From Aquiflexum gelatinilyticum (GTDB taxonomy: Bacteria; Bacteroidota; Bacteroidia; Cytophagales; Cyclobacteriaceae): a DNA stretch of 64,000 bases. This document shows positions 34,763 to 43,292 of the stretch, in pieces. The notes below the pieces were generated by a model that saw nothing but the letters and a program-made list of their open reading frames with translations, did not search any database and had not been told where the DNA came from. The position numbers were made by a program, and so were the translations under genes. Position 1 is the stretch's first letter. The number at the start of each line of letters is the position of its first letter. The stretch spans positions 124,001 to 188,000 of the forward strand of contig NZ_JANSUY010000001.1 in assembly GCF_024741135.1 (NCBI RefSeq), written 5' to 3'.

Positions 34763-35263
34763 TCACATCTTCAACACTTCCAAAAAGTATTCTTTAAGTA
34801 CCTTTTCTTCACCGAGATCAACTTTCCCGTCTTCCATCACATTTGTAAGTAAGGCGTACATCTCTTTGAAAGGGGATCGGCCAAGAACAGAATCATTCTC
34901 CTCGAGCCATTTTTTCAGAACAGTGATTTCGTATTTATTGATCTCCTCATCCGCTAATATTCCGTAACAGATTCCCTGAAGAAAATAAATTTTGGCTTCC
35001 TTACTTTCAGAGACGCTAAGCTCAGTTTCATACTTTTTGAGAATAGCTTTCAGCTCCATGATTTCTTCGGCCGTCATTGTGCCGTCATCAAGAATCGCTT
35101 TTACTTCGGCGAAAAATTCTTTGAATGGGGATGATTCACAAAGTCCTTGATGGGCTTGGCACCAAAGTTTCATTTCTGTGAATTCGCCTCGGGTGATTCT
35201 CCCGTCACTGCTGATGCCATGGATGATTCCTTTGAGATGATTGAATGGTTTTTGGGTTTTCAT
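34763..35263 (-). CDS. Two-repeat TerB-like helical protein
   Basis: 166 residues made of two similar halves: LKGIIHGISSDGRITRGEF...SPFKEFFAEVKAILDDGTMT and LQGICYGILADEEINKYEI...SPFKEMYALLTNVMEDGKVD. Each half carries an acidic loop (DDG, EDG) between helices, as in TerB/DjlA-like domains that may bind metal. Soluble, monocistronic. Function is unknown; the internal duplication is clear. Confidence 0.7.
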   Translation of the reverse strand: MKTQKPFNHLKGIIHGISSDGRITRGEFTEMKLWCQAHQGLCESSPFKEFFAEVKAILDDGTMTAEEIMELKAILKKYETELSVSESKEAKIYFLQGICYGILADEEINKYEITVLKKWLEENDSVLGRSPFKEMYALLTNVMEDGKVDLGEEKVLKEYFLEVLKM

Positions 35264-35521
35264 ATTCTGTTGGTTAAAAATTTCTCTTCTAAAATAGGGA
35301 TTGTTCGCGGTCTATACATAAACCTGTCCGGGAATTTTATGTGAAATTTGAATGGTGAATAGCATGTTCACCTTAAGTTTGGACTGAGCTATCCGAAATT
35401 TTTGCTTTTCGGTTATTTGGGAATTGGATTTTGATCTCCCTCCAAATTGGGAAAATCAATCCTTTCCTATCCCTCTGACATTTTGTTTTCAATCACGATT
35501 TCTCTAATCCAAAAATTCTGA

Positions 35522-35545
35522 TAACTTTGCTGACTGTTTAGTCAG
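35522..35545 (+). promoter_or_regulatory. Promoter element with TetR-type operator before the metallo-hydrolase gene
   Basis: TAACTTTG (35522-35529) matches the Bacteroidota TAnnTTTG element. It is followed at once by the palindrome CTGACTGTTTAGTCAG (35530-35545, six-base arms around GTTT), ending 2 bases before the ATG. The start of transcription would fall inside the palindrome. CTGACT...AGTCAG is a common TetR-family operator core, and a TetR gene is encoded next door. Confidence 0.65.
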
Positions 35546-35547
35546 TC

Positions 35548-36654
35548 ATGAAAACAATGTTGATATCCCTTTCAGTTTTAATCGTCTTTGTATTGGTAGT
35601 TGTGGTTTTTGTCAACCATCCGAAATTCGGAAAACTCCCATCCGGTGAGCGCTTGGAGCGCATCCAATCTTCTCCGAATTACCAAAAAGGTTCGTTCCGA
35701 AACCTCAGCGTCACCCCTGACCTCACTGAAGGAGTCAGCTATTCTACCGTGATGTGGGATTTTCTTTTTGCCAAAAAGGAAAGACAAACCCCAACTGAAA
35801 TCCTTCCTTCTGTAAAAACTGACCTGTTAAATCTGTCTCCTGAAGCCGATATTTTGGTTTGGTTTGGGCATTCTTCCTATTTTATGCAGGTCGATGGCAA
35901 GACGATTTTGGTTGACCCGGTTTTGAGCGGAGCGGCTACGCCGATGCCGGTAGGTGGAAAGTCCTTTACGGGATCGGACATTTATACCACCGAGGACATC
36001 CCGGAAATTGATATCCTGTTTATTTCCCATGACCATTGGGATCACTTGGATTATGACACCATCCTCAAGCTCAAGCCAAAAATCAAATTGGTCATTTGCG
36101 GTTTGGGGATAGGTGCGCATTTTGAACATTGGGGATTTGACCCGAAGACGATCATTGAAATGGATTGGAATGAAAGTGTGGATTTGGAAGAAGGCTTCTC
36201 GGTTACAGTTTTGCCTGCGAGACATTTTTCAGGAAGGGGATTTTCCAGAAACAAAGCCTTGTGGGTTTCATTTGCTTTTAGAACCCCAAGCATGAACCTT
36301 TACCTAGGAGGAGACAGTGGCTATGACAGGCATTTTGCTGAAATCGGAAACAAGTATGGGCCCTTTGATCTTGCCATACTTGATAATGGGCAATATGATG
36401 CTGCTTGGAGATATGTGCATCTCATGCCAAATGAAATCCTGACCGCCGCCAGGGAATTGAATGCAAAAAGAATTTTACCTGTTCATTCTTCTAAATTTGT
36501 ATTGGGAAACCATCCTTGGGACGAGCCTTTGGAAAAGATCATCGCGAATAATGAATCAGAAAAGCAGAATATCATCACTCCCATGATCGGTGAACAAGTA
36601 AACCTTAATGACAGTACGCAAGCCTTTTCCCTTTGGTGGAGGAAGGTGAAATAG
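35548..36654 (+). CDS. Membrane-anchored MBL-fold metallo-hydrolase (NAPE-PLD/UlaG-like)
   Basis: 368 residues: an N-terminal TM anchor (LISLSVLIVFVLVVVVFV), then a metallo-beta-lactamase fold with HDHWDH (H161-H166), VWFGHSSYFMQVDGKTILVDPVLSG, LPARHFSGRG and GGDSGYD. This layout matches N-acyl-phosphatidylethanolamine phospholipase D-like hydrolases; the lipid substrate is an inference. The preceding operator and the TetR gene downstream suggest inducible expression. Confidence 0.88.
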   Translation: MKTMLISLSVLIVFVLVVVVFVNHPKFGKLPSGERLERIQSSPNYQKGSFRNLSVTPDLTEGVSYSTVMWDFLFAKKERQTPTEILPSVKTDLLNLSPEADILVWFGHSSYFMQVDGKTILVDPVLSGAATPMPVGGKSFTGSDIYTTEDIPEIDILFISHDHWDHLDYDTILKLKPKIKLVICGLGIGAHFEHWGFDPKTIIEMDWNESVDLEEGFSVTVLPARHFSGRGFSRNKALWVSFAFRTPSMNLYLGGDSGYDRHFAEIGNKYGPFDLAILDNGQYDAAWRYVHLMPNEILTAARELNAKRILPVHSSKFVLGNHPWDEPLEKIIANNESEKQNIITPMIGEQVNLNDSTQAFSLWWRKVK

Positions 36655-36657
36655 TGT

Positions 36658-36763
36658 TCAGTCAATAGTCAATAGTCCACAGATTCCATAATCGAACGAC
36701 ATTTTCATTATCCAAATATCAGTTCATCAAATAACCAATAAACCAATAACCAATAACCATCCA
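36658..36763. repeat. Intergenic word tracts before the TetR gene
   Basis: GTCAATAGTCAATAGTC (36661-36677, with a partial copy just before) and, after a unique spacer, AATAACCAATAAACCAATAA and following CCAATAACCA words up to the TetR start. The style matches the 2470-2515 tract (TTAACCAA/TAACCAG). No operator-like palindrome is visible here. Confidence 0.55.
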
Positions 36764-37327
36764 ATGGACAAAAAACAACTCATTCTCGATGCGGCACTTC
36801 GTCTTTTTGTGGAGTTTGGGTTTCATGATACCCCGACCAGCAAAATTGCCAAAGAAGCGGGTGTTGCCAACGGGACTTTGTTTTACTTTTTTCCTACCAA
36901 AGATGATTTGGTAAAGGCGCTTTATATTGATCTCAAGACAAAGATGGGCGGATGTGTAGCAGAGAGTATCTCGGAAGAAATGGAATTGAAGGAGATTTTG
37001 AGGGGATTCTATAAAACTTCCCTGACATGGGCCTTGGATCATCAGCCTGAGTTTACTTTCCTTGAGCAGTTCAACAACTCACCTTATGCGAGGAGTATTG
37101 CCAAAGTAGAAATGGATATTTATACCCGTCCTTTGCTTTCCCTTCTACAAAATGGAATTGATGAGGGCAAACTCAAACATATGGATGCCGACTTGATTTA
37201 TGCTATTGTAAGCGGCCATACTTTTGGAGTCCACAAATACCTTTCGGGTAAGACTTTTCTTCGTGAGGAAGCAGAACAGGTGATGGATGAAACCTTTGAT
37301 TTGATTTGGAAGCTGATTTCATTTTGA
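36764..37327 (+). CDS. TetR/AcrR-family transcriptional regulator
   Basis: 187 residues with an N-terminal helix-turn-helix: ALRLFVEFGFHDTPTSKIAKEAGVANGTLFYFFPTKDDLV (residues 11-50, given here in two halves around P24), and a helical ligand-binding domain. It lies 109 bases downstream of the metallo-hydrolase gene, which carries a TetR-like operator, so control of that gene is likely. The ligand is unknown. Confidence 0.92.
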   Translation: MDKKQLILDAALRLFVEFGFHDTPTSKIAKEAGVANGTLFYFFPTKDDLVKALYIDLKTKMGGCVAESISEEMELKEILRGFYKTSLTWALDHQPEFTFLEQFNNSPYARSIAKVEMDIYTRPLLSLLQNGIDEGKLKHMDADLIYAIVSGHTFGVHKYLSGKTFLREEAEQVMDETFDLIWKLISF

Positions 37328-37381
37328 TTTTTTAAAGCTTTGCCAATACAGGTTCACTTCCATAAAGAACAGAAGCAATTG

Positions 37382-38791
37382 TCACTTTTTTCCCATCAGC
37401 TCTTTTTCGATCTGTTCCAAAGTTTTGCCTTTTGTCTCGGGTAAAACAAAATAGATCACAATAAAACCAAATGCGCAGATGGCTCCGTACAGCCAAAAAT
37501 TATTTGCCCAACCGAGGTTTTCTTTGATGGTGGGAAAAGAATAAGTCAAAGTAAAATTACCCACCCAATGTGCCAATGCTGCGATGGAAATTGCTGCCCC
37601 TCTGATTCTTGTTGGGAATATCTCTGACAACACTACCCAAAGTAGCGGGGCAAGGGTAAAGGAATAAAACATGACATTGGCAAGAACAAGGATAACTACC
37701 TGCCACCCTCCTTGACCGATGTAAAAAGTATAACCGATAAAGAGGTAGATGATGGCCATGGCCGATGTTCCGATCAGGAGAAGCTTTTTTCTCCCAAATC
37801 GATCCACCGTGAAGATCGTGATGAAGACGGAAAGTACCATCACCCCACCGATCACCACGATATTGAGCATCATCTGTTTGAGGTTATAGCCAGCGGCTTG
37901 AAAAATGTCGGCAGCATAATAAATCACCACATTCAATCCGCTCCATTGTTGGAGAAAGGAAAGGAAGATACCGATGCCGAGCAATTTGACTATTCTTTTG
38001 TTGAGCAGTTCTTTGAAATTGACTTTGGCGAGGCTATCCTCATTTACTGTGGCTTTGATTTCGCTGACAGCAAGTTCTGCATAAAACTTTCCGCCGATTT
38101 TTTCCAGGATCTTCAGCGCTTTGGTTTCTTGGTTGTTTTTGACAAGCCATCTTGCGCTTTCGGGAACAAAAAACATCAGGACAAAAAACAACATGGCCGG
38201 AACCGCTTCCACGCCAAACATCCACCTCCATCCATATTGCCCACTCCAACTTGCCGCCAGCGTCGCAAAATCAGGATTGTCAGGCAGTGAAATATCCAAT
38301 AGTGAAATCTGCCAGTTGACCACCTGTGCCAATAGTACCCCAACCATCACCAAAAGCTGCATGAGGGTTACAAACATACCCCGCTTTTCAGGCGGTGCCA
38401 CTTCGGCAATGTAGAGCGGTGAGAGGTTTAGCGCTATTCCCATGGCCACCCCGCCAAGGATTCGGTAAAAATTAAACAACCAGAATGTATCCGCAATGGC
38501 AGTTCCTACCGCCGAAACTGAAAAGAGAAAACCTGAAAAAATCAGGAGTTTTTTTCTACCCACTTTGTCGCTCAGGAGAATACAAAGCAATGCTCCGGCC
38601 ATACAGCCAATGAGAGCGGAGCTTGTCCCCCAACCTTGATCAGCAGGAGAAGTAATGTTGAAATAGGGTTCATAAAATGGCTTGGCGCCACCGATTACTA
38701 CCCAATCATAGCCAAAAAGAAAACCACCAAGTGCGGCTGTCAAACTGATAAGCCAAATATAAGTCTGGTTGTAGCTGATCTTTTGATCCAT
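37382..38791 (-). CDS. Sugar-porter family MFS transporter (XylE-like)
   Basis: 469 residues from the ATG at 38791; the frame reaches 38842, but MDQKISYNQTYIWLISLTAA is the natural start. Twelve TM helices. Sugar-porter signatures: GGFLFGYDW, SDKVGRKK, PESARWLV, QQWSGLNVVIYYA, DRFGRKK, and PETKGKTLEQIE at the end. It imports a monosaccharide, likely with protons; substrate (xylose, glucose or other) is not resolved. It stands alone. Confidence 0.92.
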   Translation of the reverse strand: MDQKISYNQTYIWLISLTAALGGFLFGYDWVVIGGAKPFYEPYFNITSPADQGWGTSSALIGCMAGALLCILLSDKVGRKKLLIFSGFLFSVSAVGTAIADTFWLFNFYRILGGVAMGIALNLSPLYIAEVAPPEKRGMFVTLMQLLVMVGVLLAQVVNWQISLLDISLPDNPDFATLAASWSGQYGWRWMFGVEAVPAMLFFVLMFFVPESARWLVKNNQETKALKILEKIGGKFYAELAVSEIKATVNEDSLAKVNFKELLNKRIVKLLGIGIFLSFLQQWSGLNVVIYYAADIFQAAGYNLKQMMLNIVVIGGVMVLSVFITIFTVDRFGRKKLLLIGTSAMAIIYLFIGYTFYIGQGGWQVVILVLANVMFYSFTLAPLLWVVLSEIFPTRIRGAAISIAALAHWVGNFTLTYSFPTIKENLGWANNFWLYGAICAFGFIVIYFVLPETKGKTLEQIEKELMGKK

Positions 38792-39050
38792 GGTGATTTG
38801 GGTTTGGGAATTCCAATTTAAGATACTGAAGCGAATTTGCAACAGAGGTTATTTTGAAAAAGGTAAATATAAGACAGTGAAACAGGTGTTTGTTTGCCAA
38901 AAATCTCTTTCAGGCCAACATATCTCGATGGAAATAGGAAAAATTGAAGCTAATTTTTTGATTGATTTCAATTATCAATAAATTGTTTGGAATTAGAGGC
39001 GGAAACCGAAAAGCCCATAGAGTAGGTGAAAAATCAATATTCATTGGATT

Positions 39051-39602
39051 ATGAAAGTAATCGTTTTATCAGTTTTAGTTTTGGGATTTGTATTTTTGGG
39101 ATTGGAGGCCAATGCCCAAGGAATCGGCATCAGAGCCGGTTTTCAATCTGCTACCACCAACAATAACGGAAATCAGATCGGAGGTAGTTTGGATCATTTT
39201 TACCTCGGTGCGTTCAAAAACCGACATTTGGGTGCTGGCGACCTATTGACGCTTCACACCGGACTTGAATATATGCAAAACGGACATAGGACAAATGACG
39301 ATAATTTCAGAAGGATGATTTACCTGAGTGTTCCTGTTGGAATTAGGTTAAAGTTAGGGCCGGTTTTTGTCCAAGGTGGCGTCAACGGCAATATTAAATT
39401 GTCAGAAAATTATCAAGTCAACGGTTCCGACGCATTGAATGATGGCAATAAAACCAATACTTTTGACCTTCCTGCACATATCGGTCTAGGTCTCAAATTA
39501 TTGATTTTTGAAATTGAAGCGAGATACCATCAGGGATTTATAGATGTCAATAACGGCAACAAGAGTTCTTATTTACAAATTGGTGCAGCCATTGAATTTT
39601 AA
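39051..39602 (+). CDS. Small outer-membrane beta-barrel-like protein
   Basis: 183 residues: signal peptide (VLVLGFVFLGLEANAQ) and an eight-strand-like barrel with GIGIRAGFQSATTNN, LLTLHTGLEYMQNG, LSVPVGIRLKLGPVFVQGG and a final YLQIGAAIEF strand ending in Phe. Typical of PorT/OmpW-size Bacteroidota barrels. Monocistronic, followed by a strong terminator. Function unknown. Confidence 0.78.
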   Translation: MKVIVLSVLVLGFVFLGLEANAQGIGIRAGFQSATTNNNGNQIGGSLDHFYLGAFKNRHLGAGDLLTLHTGLEYMQNGHRTNDDNFRRMIYLSVPVGIRLKLGPVFVQGGVNGNIKLSENYQVNGSDALNDGNKTNTFDLPAHIGLGLKLLIFEIEARYHQGFIDVNNGNKSSYLQIGAAIEF

Positions 39603-39620
39603 AATTTGCTTTGATTTCTT

Positions 39621-39659
39621 AAATGAAAAAAGGAAGTGATCCACTTCCTTTTTTCATTT
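39621..39659. terminator. Strong bidirectional terminator
   Basis: An uninterrupted 18-pair stem around the loop ATC: AGGAAGTG pairs with CACTTCCT, extended by A6/T6 and AAATG/CATTT. It lies 18 bases after the barrel gene stop. Confidence 0.9.
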
Positions 39660-39788
39660 AAGCCAATTATTATTTTTGTTTATGATTTTGATGTAGCATT
39701 TGACATATTTGTTTGATCGGTTCTTTTTGAACTCAATCCTATCTTCTAAAACCACTTCTATTTAAATCAAACAAAATAGAAACCTAGA

Positions 39789-40529
39789 ATGATGATTAGG
39801 AGATTTGCGCTTGCCATAATGCTTATGTTCTTTGCACTCAACTTAGCCATGGCCCAAGGTGATGCCCAGCTTTGGCTTACCTATAATAACCAAACCAGAC
39901 TTTCAGACAAATGGGGCTATACTTTCGATGTCAATTACAGAACTCGTGGATTTTTCCCTTTTAATTCGACTTTGGCAGCGGCAAGGGTAGGTGGCATTTA
40001 CTTTGTGAGTAATCGATCGAGGATTTCTGGGGGATATGCTTGGTTTGGGACTTATGTTTCTGATTTTGATATCAATTTGCTTCCAGAGCACAGACTTTGG
40101 CAGCAAATTCAATGGATAATTCCCAAATCAAAGTTTCAATTGGTGCACCGCTTCAGACTTGAACAGCGCTTCAGGCAGGAATTGTTAAAATATCCTTCAG
40201 GTAAGTCGAGTTTTGCCTACACCACAAGGGCGCGATACATGGTCCAATTTCAGGGTTTATTGCTACCACCCAAAACACCGGACGGTTTTCAGATCAGCTG
40301 GCAGACTGCCAATGAAATCATGTTTCACAGTGGGGATATCATCAGTAGCCGTCTATTCAACCAAAACAGGACTTTGGCCGGTGTGGTAATTTCCCCCAAC
40401 CGCAAATTTGATTTTGCTGTATTGTACCAATTGATTTTACAATACCAGCCTGTATTGGATAATGTTGAGGAAATCCATTCGATCAGGTTGACCGCATTTC
40501 ATACTTTGGATTACCGAAAAAACAGATAG
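39789..40529 (+). CDS. DUF2490 outer-membrane-like protein
   Basis: 246 residues with a signal peptide (FALAIMLMFFALNLAMAQ) and beta strands: DAQLWLTYNNQTRLSDKWGY, PEHRLWQQIQW, VHRFRLEQRF and AYTTRARYMVQF. These Trp/Arg-rich strands are the DUF2490 pattern. It is probably a barrel in the outer membrane. Function unknown. Confidence 0.85.
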   Translation: MMIRRFALAIMLMFFALNLAMAQGDAQLWLTYNNQTRLSDKWGYTFDVNYRTRGFFPFNSTLAAARVGGIYFVSNRSRISGGYAWFGTYVSDFDINLLPEHRLWQQIQWIIPKSKFQLVHRFRLEQRFRQELLKYPSGKSSFAYTTRARYMVQFQGLLLPPKTPDGFQISWQTANEIMFHSGDIISSRLFNQNRTLAGVVISPNRKFDFAVLYQLILQYQPVLDNVEEIHSIRLTAFHTLDYRKNR

Positions 40530-40619
40530 CGCATACCAATACCTTCAGATCAATTTTAAAATTCTTAAATTGTATCAAAGTATATTTCGCATTCAATAAA
40601 CCTTTTTTTCCACCATCAC

Positions 40620-41069
40620 ATGCGCTGTTTCTATCTTTTGGTTTTGCTTCAATTATTTTCTGAGTCAGCATCTTTTGGACAAAATCTACAAGAGCAAAAA
40701 ACTCAGGAAGAAATTTACGCTTTGATTGACCAATATTCCCGAGCAAGAGATAAAAGGGATACTGTTTTGCTCAAATCCATTCTTACTGGCGATGTAGATC
40801 AGTTAGTTTCTTCAGGCGAATGGCGCATTGGAATCGAACAGGCGGTGGAAGGGATGCAGCGAAGTTCGACAGTCAATGAAGGCAAGAGAACTTTGACCGT
40901 AGATAAATACCGTTTGTTGTCATTTGAAGTTGGTATCGTGGATGCCAGGTATGAGATTGAAGGTAAAAATGGGACAATCAGGAAAATGTGGAGTACTTTT
41001 GTATTGGTTCGGGAAAGTGGGAAATGGAAAATCTCCGGAATCAGAAATATGCTACCCACTAGCCAATAA
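40620..41069 (+). CDS. Secreted SnoaL/NTF2-like protein
   Basis: 149 residues: signal peptide (LLVLLQLFSESASFGQ), then the NTF2-like cone fold: EEIYALIDQYSRARDKRDTV, SGEWRIGIEQAVEGM and TFVLVRESGKWKISGIRNM. The SnoaL-like label reflects fold only; no catalytic residues can be assigned. It precedes the mechanosensitive channel by 26 bases and may share its transcript. Confidence 0.8.
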   Translation: MRCFYLLVLLQLFSESASFGQNLQEQKTQEEIYALIDQYSRARDKRDTVLLKSILTGDVDQLVSSGEWRIGIEQAVEGMQRSSTVNEGKRTLTVDKYRLLSFEVGIVDARYEIEGKNGTIRKMWSTFVLVRESGKWKISGIRNMLPTSQ

Positions 41070-41095
41070 TATTATCGGTAATTTGTAAACTTATA

Positions 41096-42772
41096 ATGGC
41101 AATAAATCGAAAAATCAATTTTATAGGCTTCATTGTATTGTTGGCCTTGGTTCTTGGGAGTTTTTCTGCTTTTTCCCAAAGTGACAGTACCGCTGCCGAA
41201 TCACCGGGGATCCGAAATGGAATCCAAGGTTATCCTGTGCTTGGAGTGATGAACGATACAGTTTTTTATGTTTTCATCAAAATGGGAGCCTCCTCACCAA
41301 GTGAGAGGGCCAAACACATTACTGATAAAATAAGAAGGCTGTATGAGGATCCTGAATTCAATGTCGATTCTCTTGCTATCGAAGAATCTGAATTTTCAGT
41401 GGACCTTGTTTATAGAGACATTATCGTGACAAGCGTCTCACCGGACGATGCAGCTGTTTATGGCTTGAGTTTGCGTGAGATATCAGAGGAAGCAAAATCA
41501 AGAATATCCCAATCTATCAAGGTTGCCAAAGAGGAGCGGAAATTAAGCAAAATTCTTTTTAGGGTACTTTATACTTGTATTGTATTCTTTGTGGCTCTAC
41601 TGCTTTATTGGCTGCTCAACAAAGGATATGTCCGTATCCTGAAGTACCTCAAAAGGAACAGAGATAAGCTCCTTAAAAACCTTTCCTATAAGGATTACAC
41701 ATTTTTGACCGCTGAACAGGAGCTGAGGGCTATTTTGATTTTGCTTAGGGGAACCCGCCTGTTTTTATACTTTGCACTTGGATATGCGGTTTTATCGATT
41801 GGATTCAGCATTTTCCCACTTACCAGAGGCTGGGCTGATGCTTTGTTGGGATTGGTTTGGTCGCCTTTTAGGTCGATCTTAATTGCCATTTGGGATTATG
41901 TTCCAAGTTTGGTCACCATACTGGTCATTGTCTTTGTGATGTATAATGTTATACGTTTGGTGAGGTATGTTTTTCAGGAAATCGAAGCGGAAAAACTTAA
42001 GATTTCAGGATTCCATGCTGATTGGGCAATGCCTACTTATGGCATTGTTAGGGTACTTTTATATGCTTTTATGGTGGTGTTAATCTTTCCATATCTTCCG
42101 GGTTCTGAGTCTAATGTTTTCAGGGGTGTTTCGGTTTTTATCGGGATCCTTTTTTCTCTCGGTTCATCATCAGCCATTGCCAATATGGTAGCCGGATTGG
42201 TGATTACGTATATGCGCCCTTTCAAAATAGGTGACAAAATTAAAATCGGTGATACTACCGGGGTCGTTTTGGAAAAAACCCTTTTAGTCACTCGGGTCCG
42301 TACTATTAAAAACGAGGAAATCACCATCCCAAATTCATCTGTTCTTGGAGGTAATACCACCAATTACTCCACCTTGGCTAAAACAGAAGGACTGATTATC
42401 AATACCACTGTGACTATCGGCTACGATGTCCCTTGGAGGGAAACGCATGCAGCTTTGATAGAAGCTGCCTTAAGAACAGATTTGGTATTAAAGGAGCCTT
42501 CACCTTTTGTTTTTCAGACTAGCCTGGATGATTTTTATGTATCCTATCAGCTCAATGCCTACACCCGAGAATCAATAGGAATGGCAAAGGTTTACTCAGA
42601 GCTGCATCAAAATATTCAGGATGTGTTTTTTGAAAGGGGAATAGAAATCATGTCACCACATTATCGGGCAGCAAGAGATGGGAATATGTCCACTATTCCG
42701 ACCAAATACCTTCCTCAAGATTATCAGGCACCTGCTTTTAATTTCAAAACAGACCAGAAAAAGGAAATTTAA
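41096..42772 (+). CDS. MscS-family mechanosensitive ion channel
   Basis: 558 residues. A signal peptide (about 1-28) and a periplasmic segment (30-150) precede several TM helices. The pore helix and beta domain are clear: LFSLGSSSAIANMVAGLVI, TYMRPFKIGDKIKIGDTTG, EEITIPNSSVLGGNTTNYS. The family releases solutes on hypo-osmotic shock. The N-terminal extension is typical of larger MscS-like channels. Confidence 0.92.
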   Translation: MAINRKINFIGFIVLLALVLGSFSAFSQSDSTAAESPGIRNGIQGYPVLGVMNDTVFYVFIKMGASSPSERAKHITDKIRRLYEDPEFNVDSLAIEESEFSVDLVYRDIIVTSVSPDDAAVYGLSLREISEEAKSRISQSIKVAKEERKLSKILFRVLYTCIVFFVALLLYWLLNKGYVRILKYLKRNRDKLLKNLSYKDYTFLTAEQELRAILILLRGTRLFLYFALGYAVLSIGFSIFPLTRGWADALLGLVWSPFRSILIAIWDYVPSLVTILVIVFVMYNVIRLVRYVFQEIEAEKLKISGFHADWAMPTYGIVRVLLYAFMVVLIFPYLPGSESNVFRGVSVFIGILFSLGSSSAIANMVAGLVITYMRPFKIGDKIKIGDTTGVVLEKTLLVTRVRTIKNEEITIPNSSVLGGNTTNYSTLAKTEGLIINTTVTIGYDVPWRETHAALIEAALRTDLVLKEPSPFVFQTSLDDFYVSYQLNAYTRESIGMAKVYSELHQNIQDVFFERGIEIMSPHYRAARDGNMSTIPTKYLPQDYQAPAFNFKTDQKKEI

Positions 42773-42806
42773 TTCGCTTTGGTTTTTAAATACCCATCAG
42801 AAATAA

Positions 42807-43280
42807 ATGTCAGATTCGTTAAAAATGGTTCGTACCAACTCCCAAAATCCCGATTTCATAAGCCTTGTGAGGCAATTGGATGCCTACCTTGCTGTCACCG
42901 ATGGAGATGAACATGCTTTTTATGACCAATTCAACAAAATCCAGAACATTAAAAATGTGATTGTATTGTATGAAAACCAAATACCGGTAGGATGTGGCGC
43001 CATCAAGGAGTTTGCAACAGATACTATGGAAGTCAAGCGGATGTTTGTCAAGCCAGAATATAGAGGAAAAGGAATCGCAGGTAAAATTTTGGCTGAACTT
43101 GAAACTTGGGCTTTTGAAATGGGTTATTCCAAATGTGTCCTTGAAACCGGTAAAAGGCAAGTGGAAGCTGTAGCCCTTTATATGAAGAGTGGATACCGTA
43201 TCATTCCTAACTACGGTCAATATATCGGTATGGATAACAGCATTTGTTTTGAAAAGGTATTGGAAATTAAAGCCACATAA
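42807..43280 (+). CDS. GNAT-family N-acetyltransferase
   Basis: 157 residues with the acetyl-CoA-binding signature VKRMFVKPEYRGKGIAGKIL, and ALYMKSGYRIIPNYGQY near the end. The substrate is unknown. It follows mscS by 34 bases and is followed after 12 bases by the lycopene cyclase, so a shared transcript is likely. Confidence 0.9.
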   Translation: MSDSLKMVRTNSQNPDFISLVRQLDAYLAVTDGDEHAFYDQFNKIQNIKNVIVLYENQIPVGCGAIKEFATDTMEVKRMFVKPEYRGKGIAGKILAELETWAFEMGYSKCVLETGKRQVEAVALYMKSGYRIIPNYGQYIGMDNSICFEKVLEIKAT

Positions 43281-43292
43281 AATAAGGAATCA

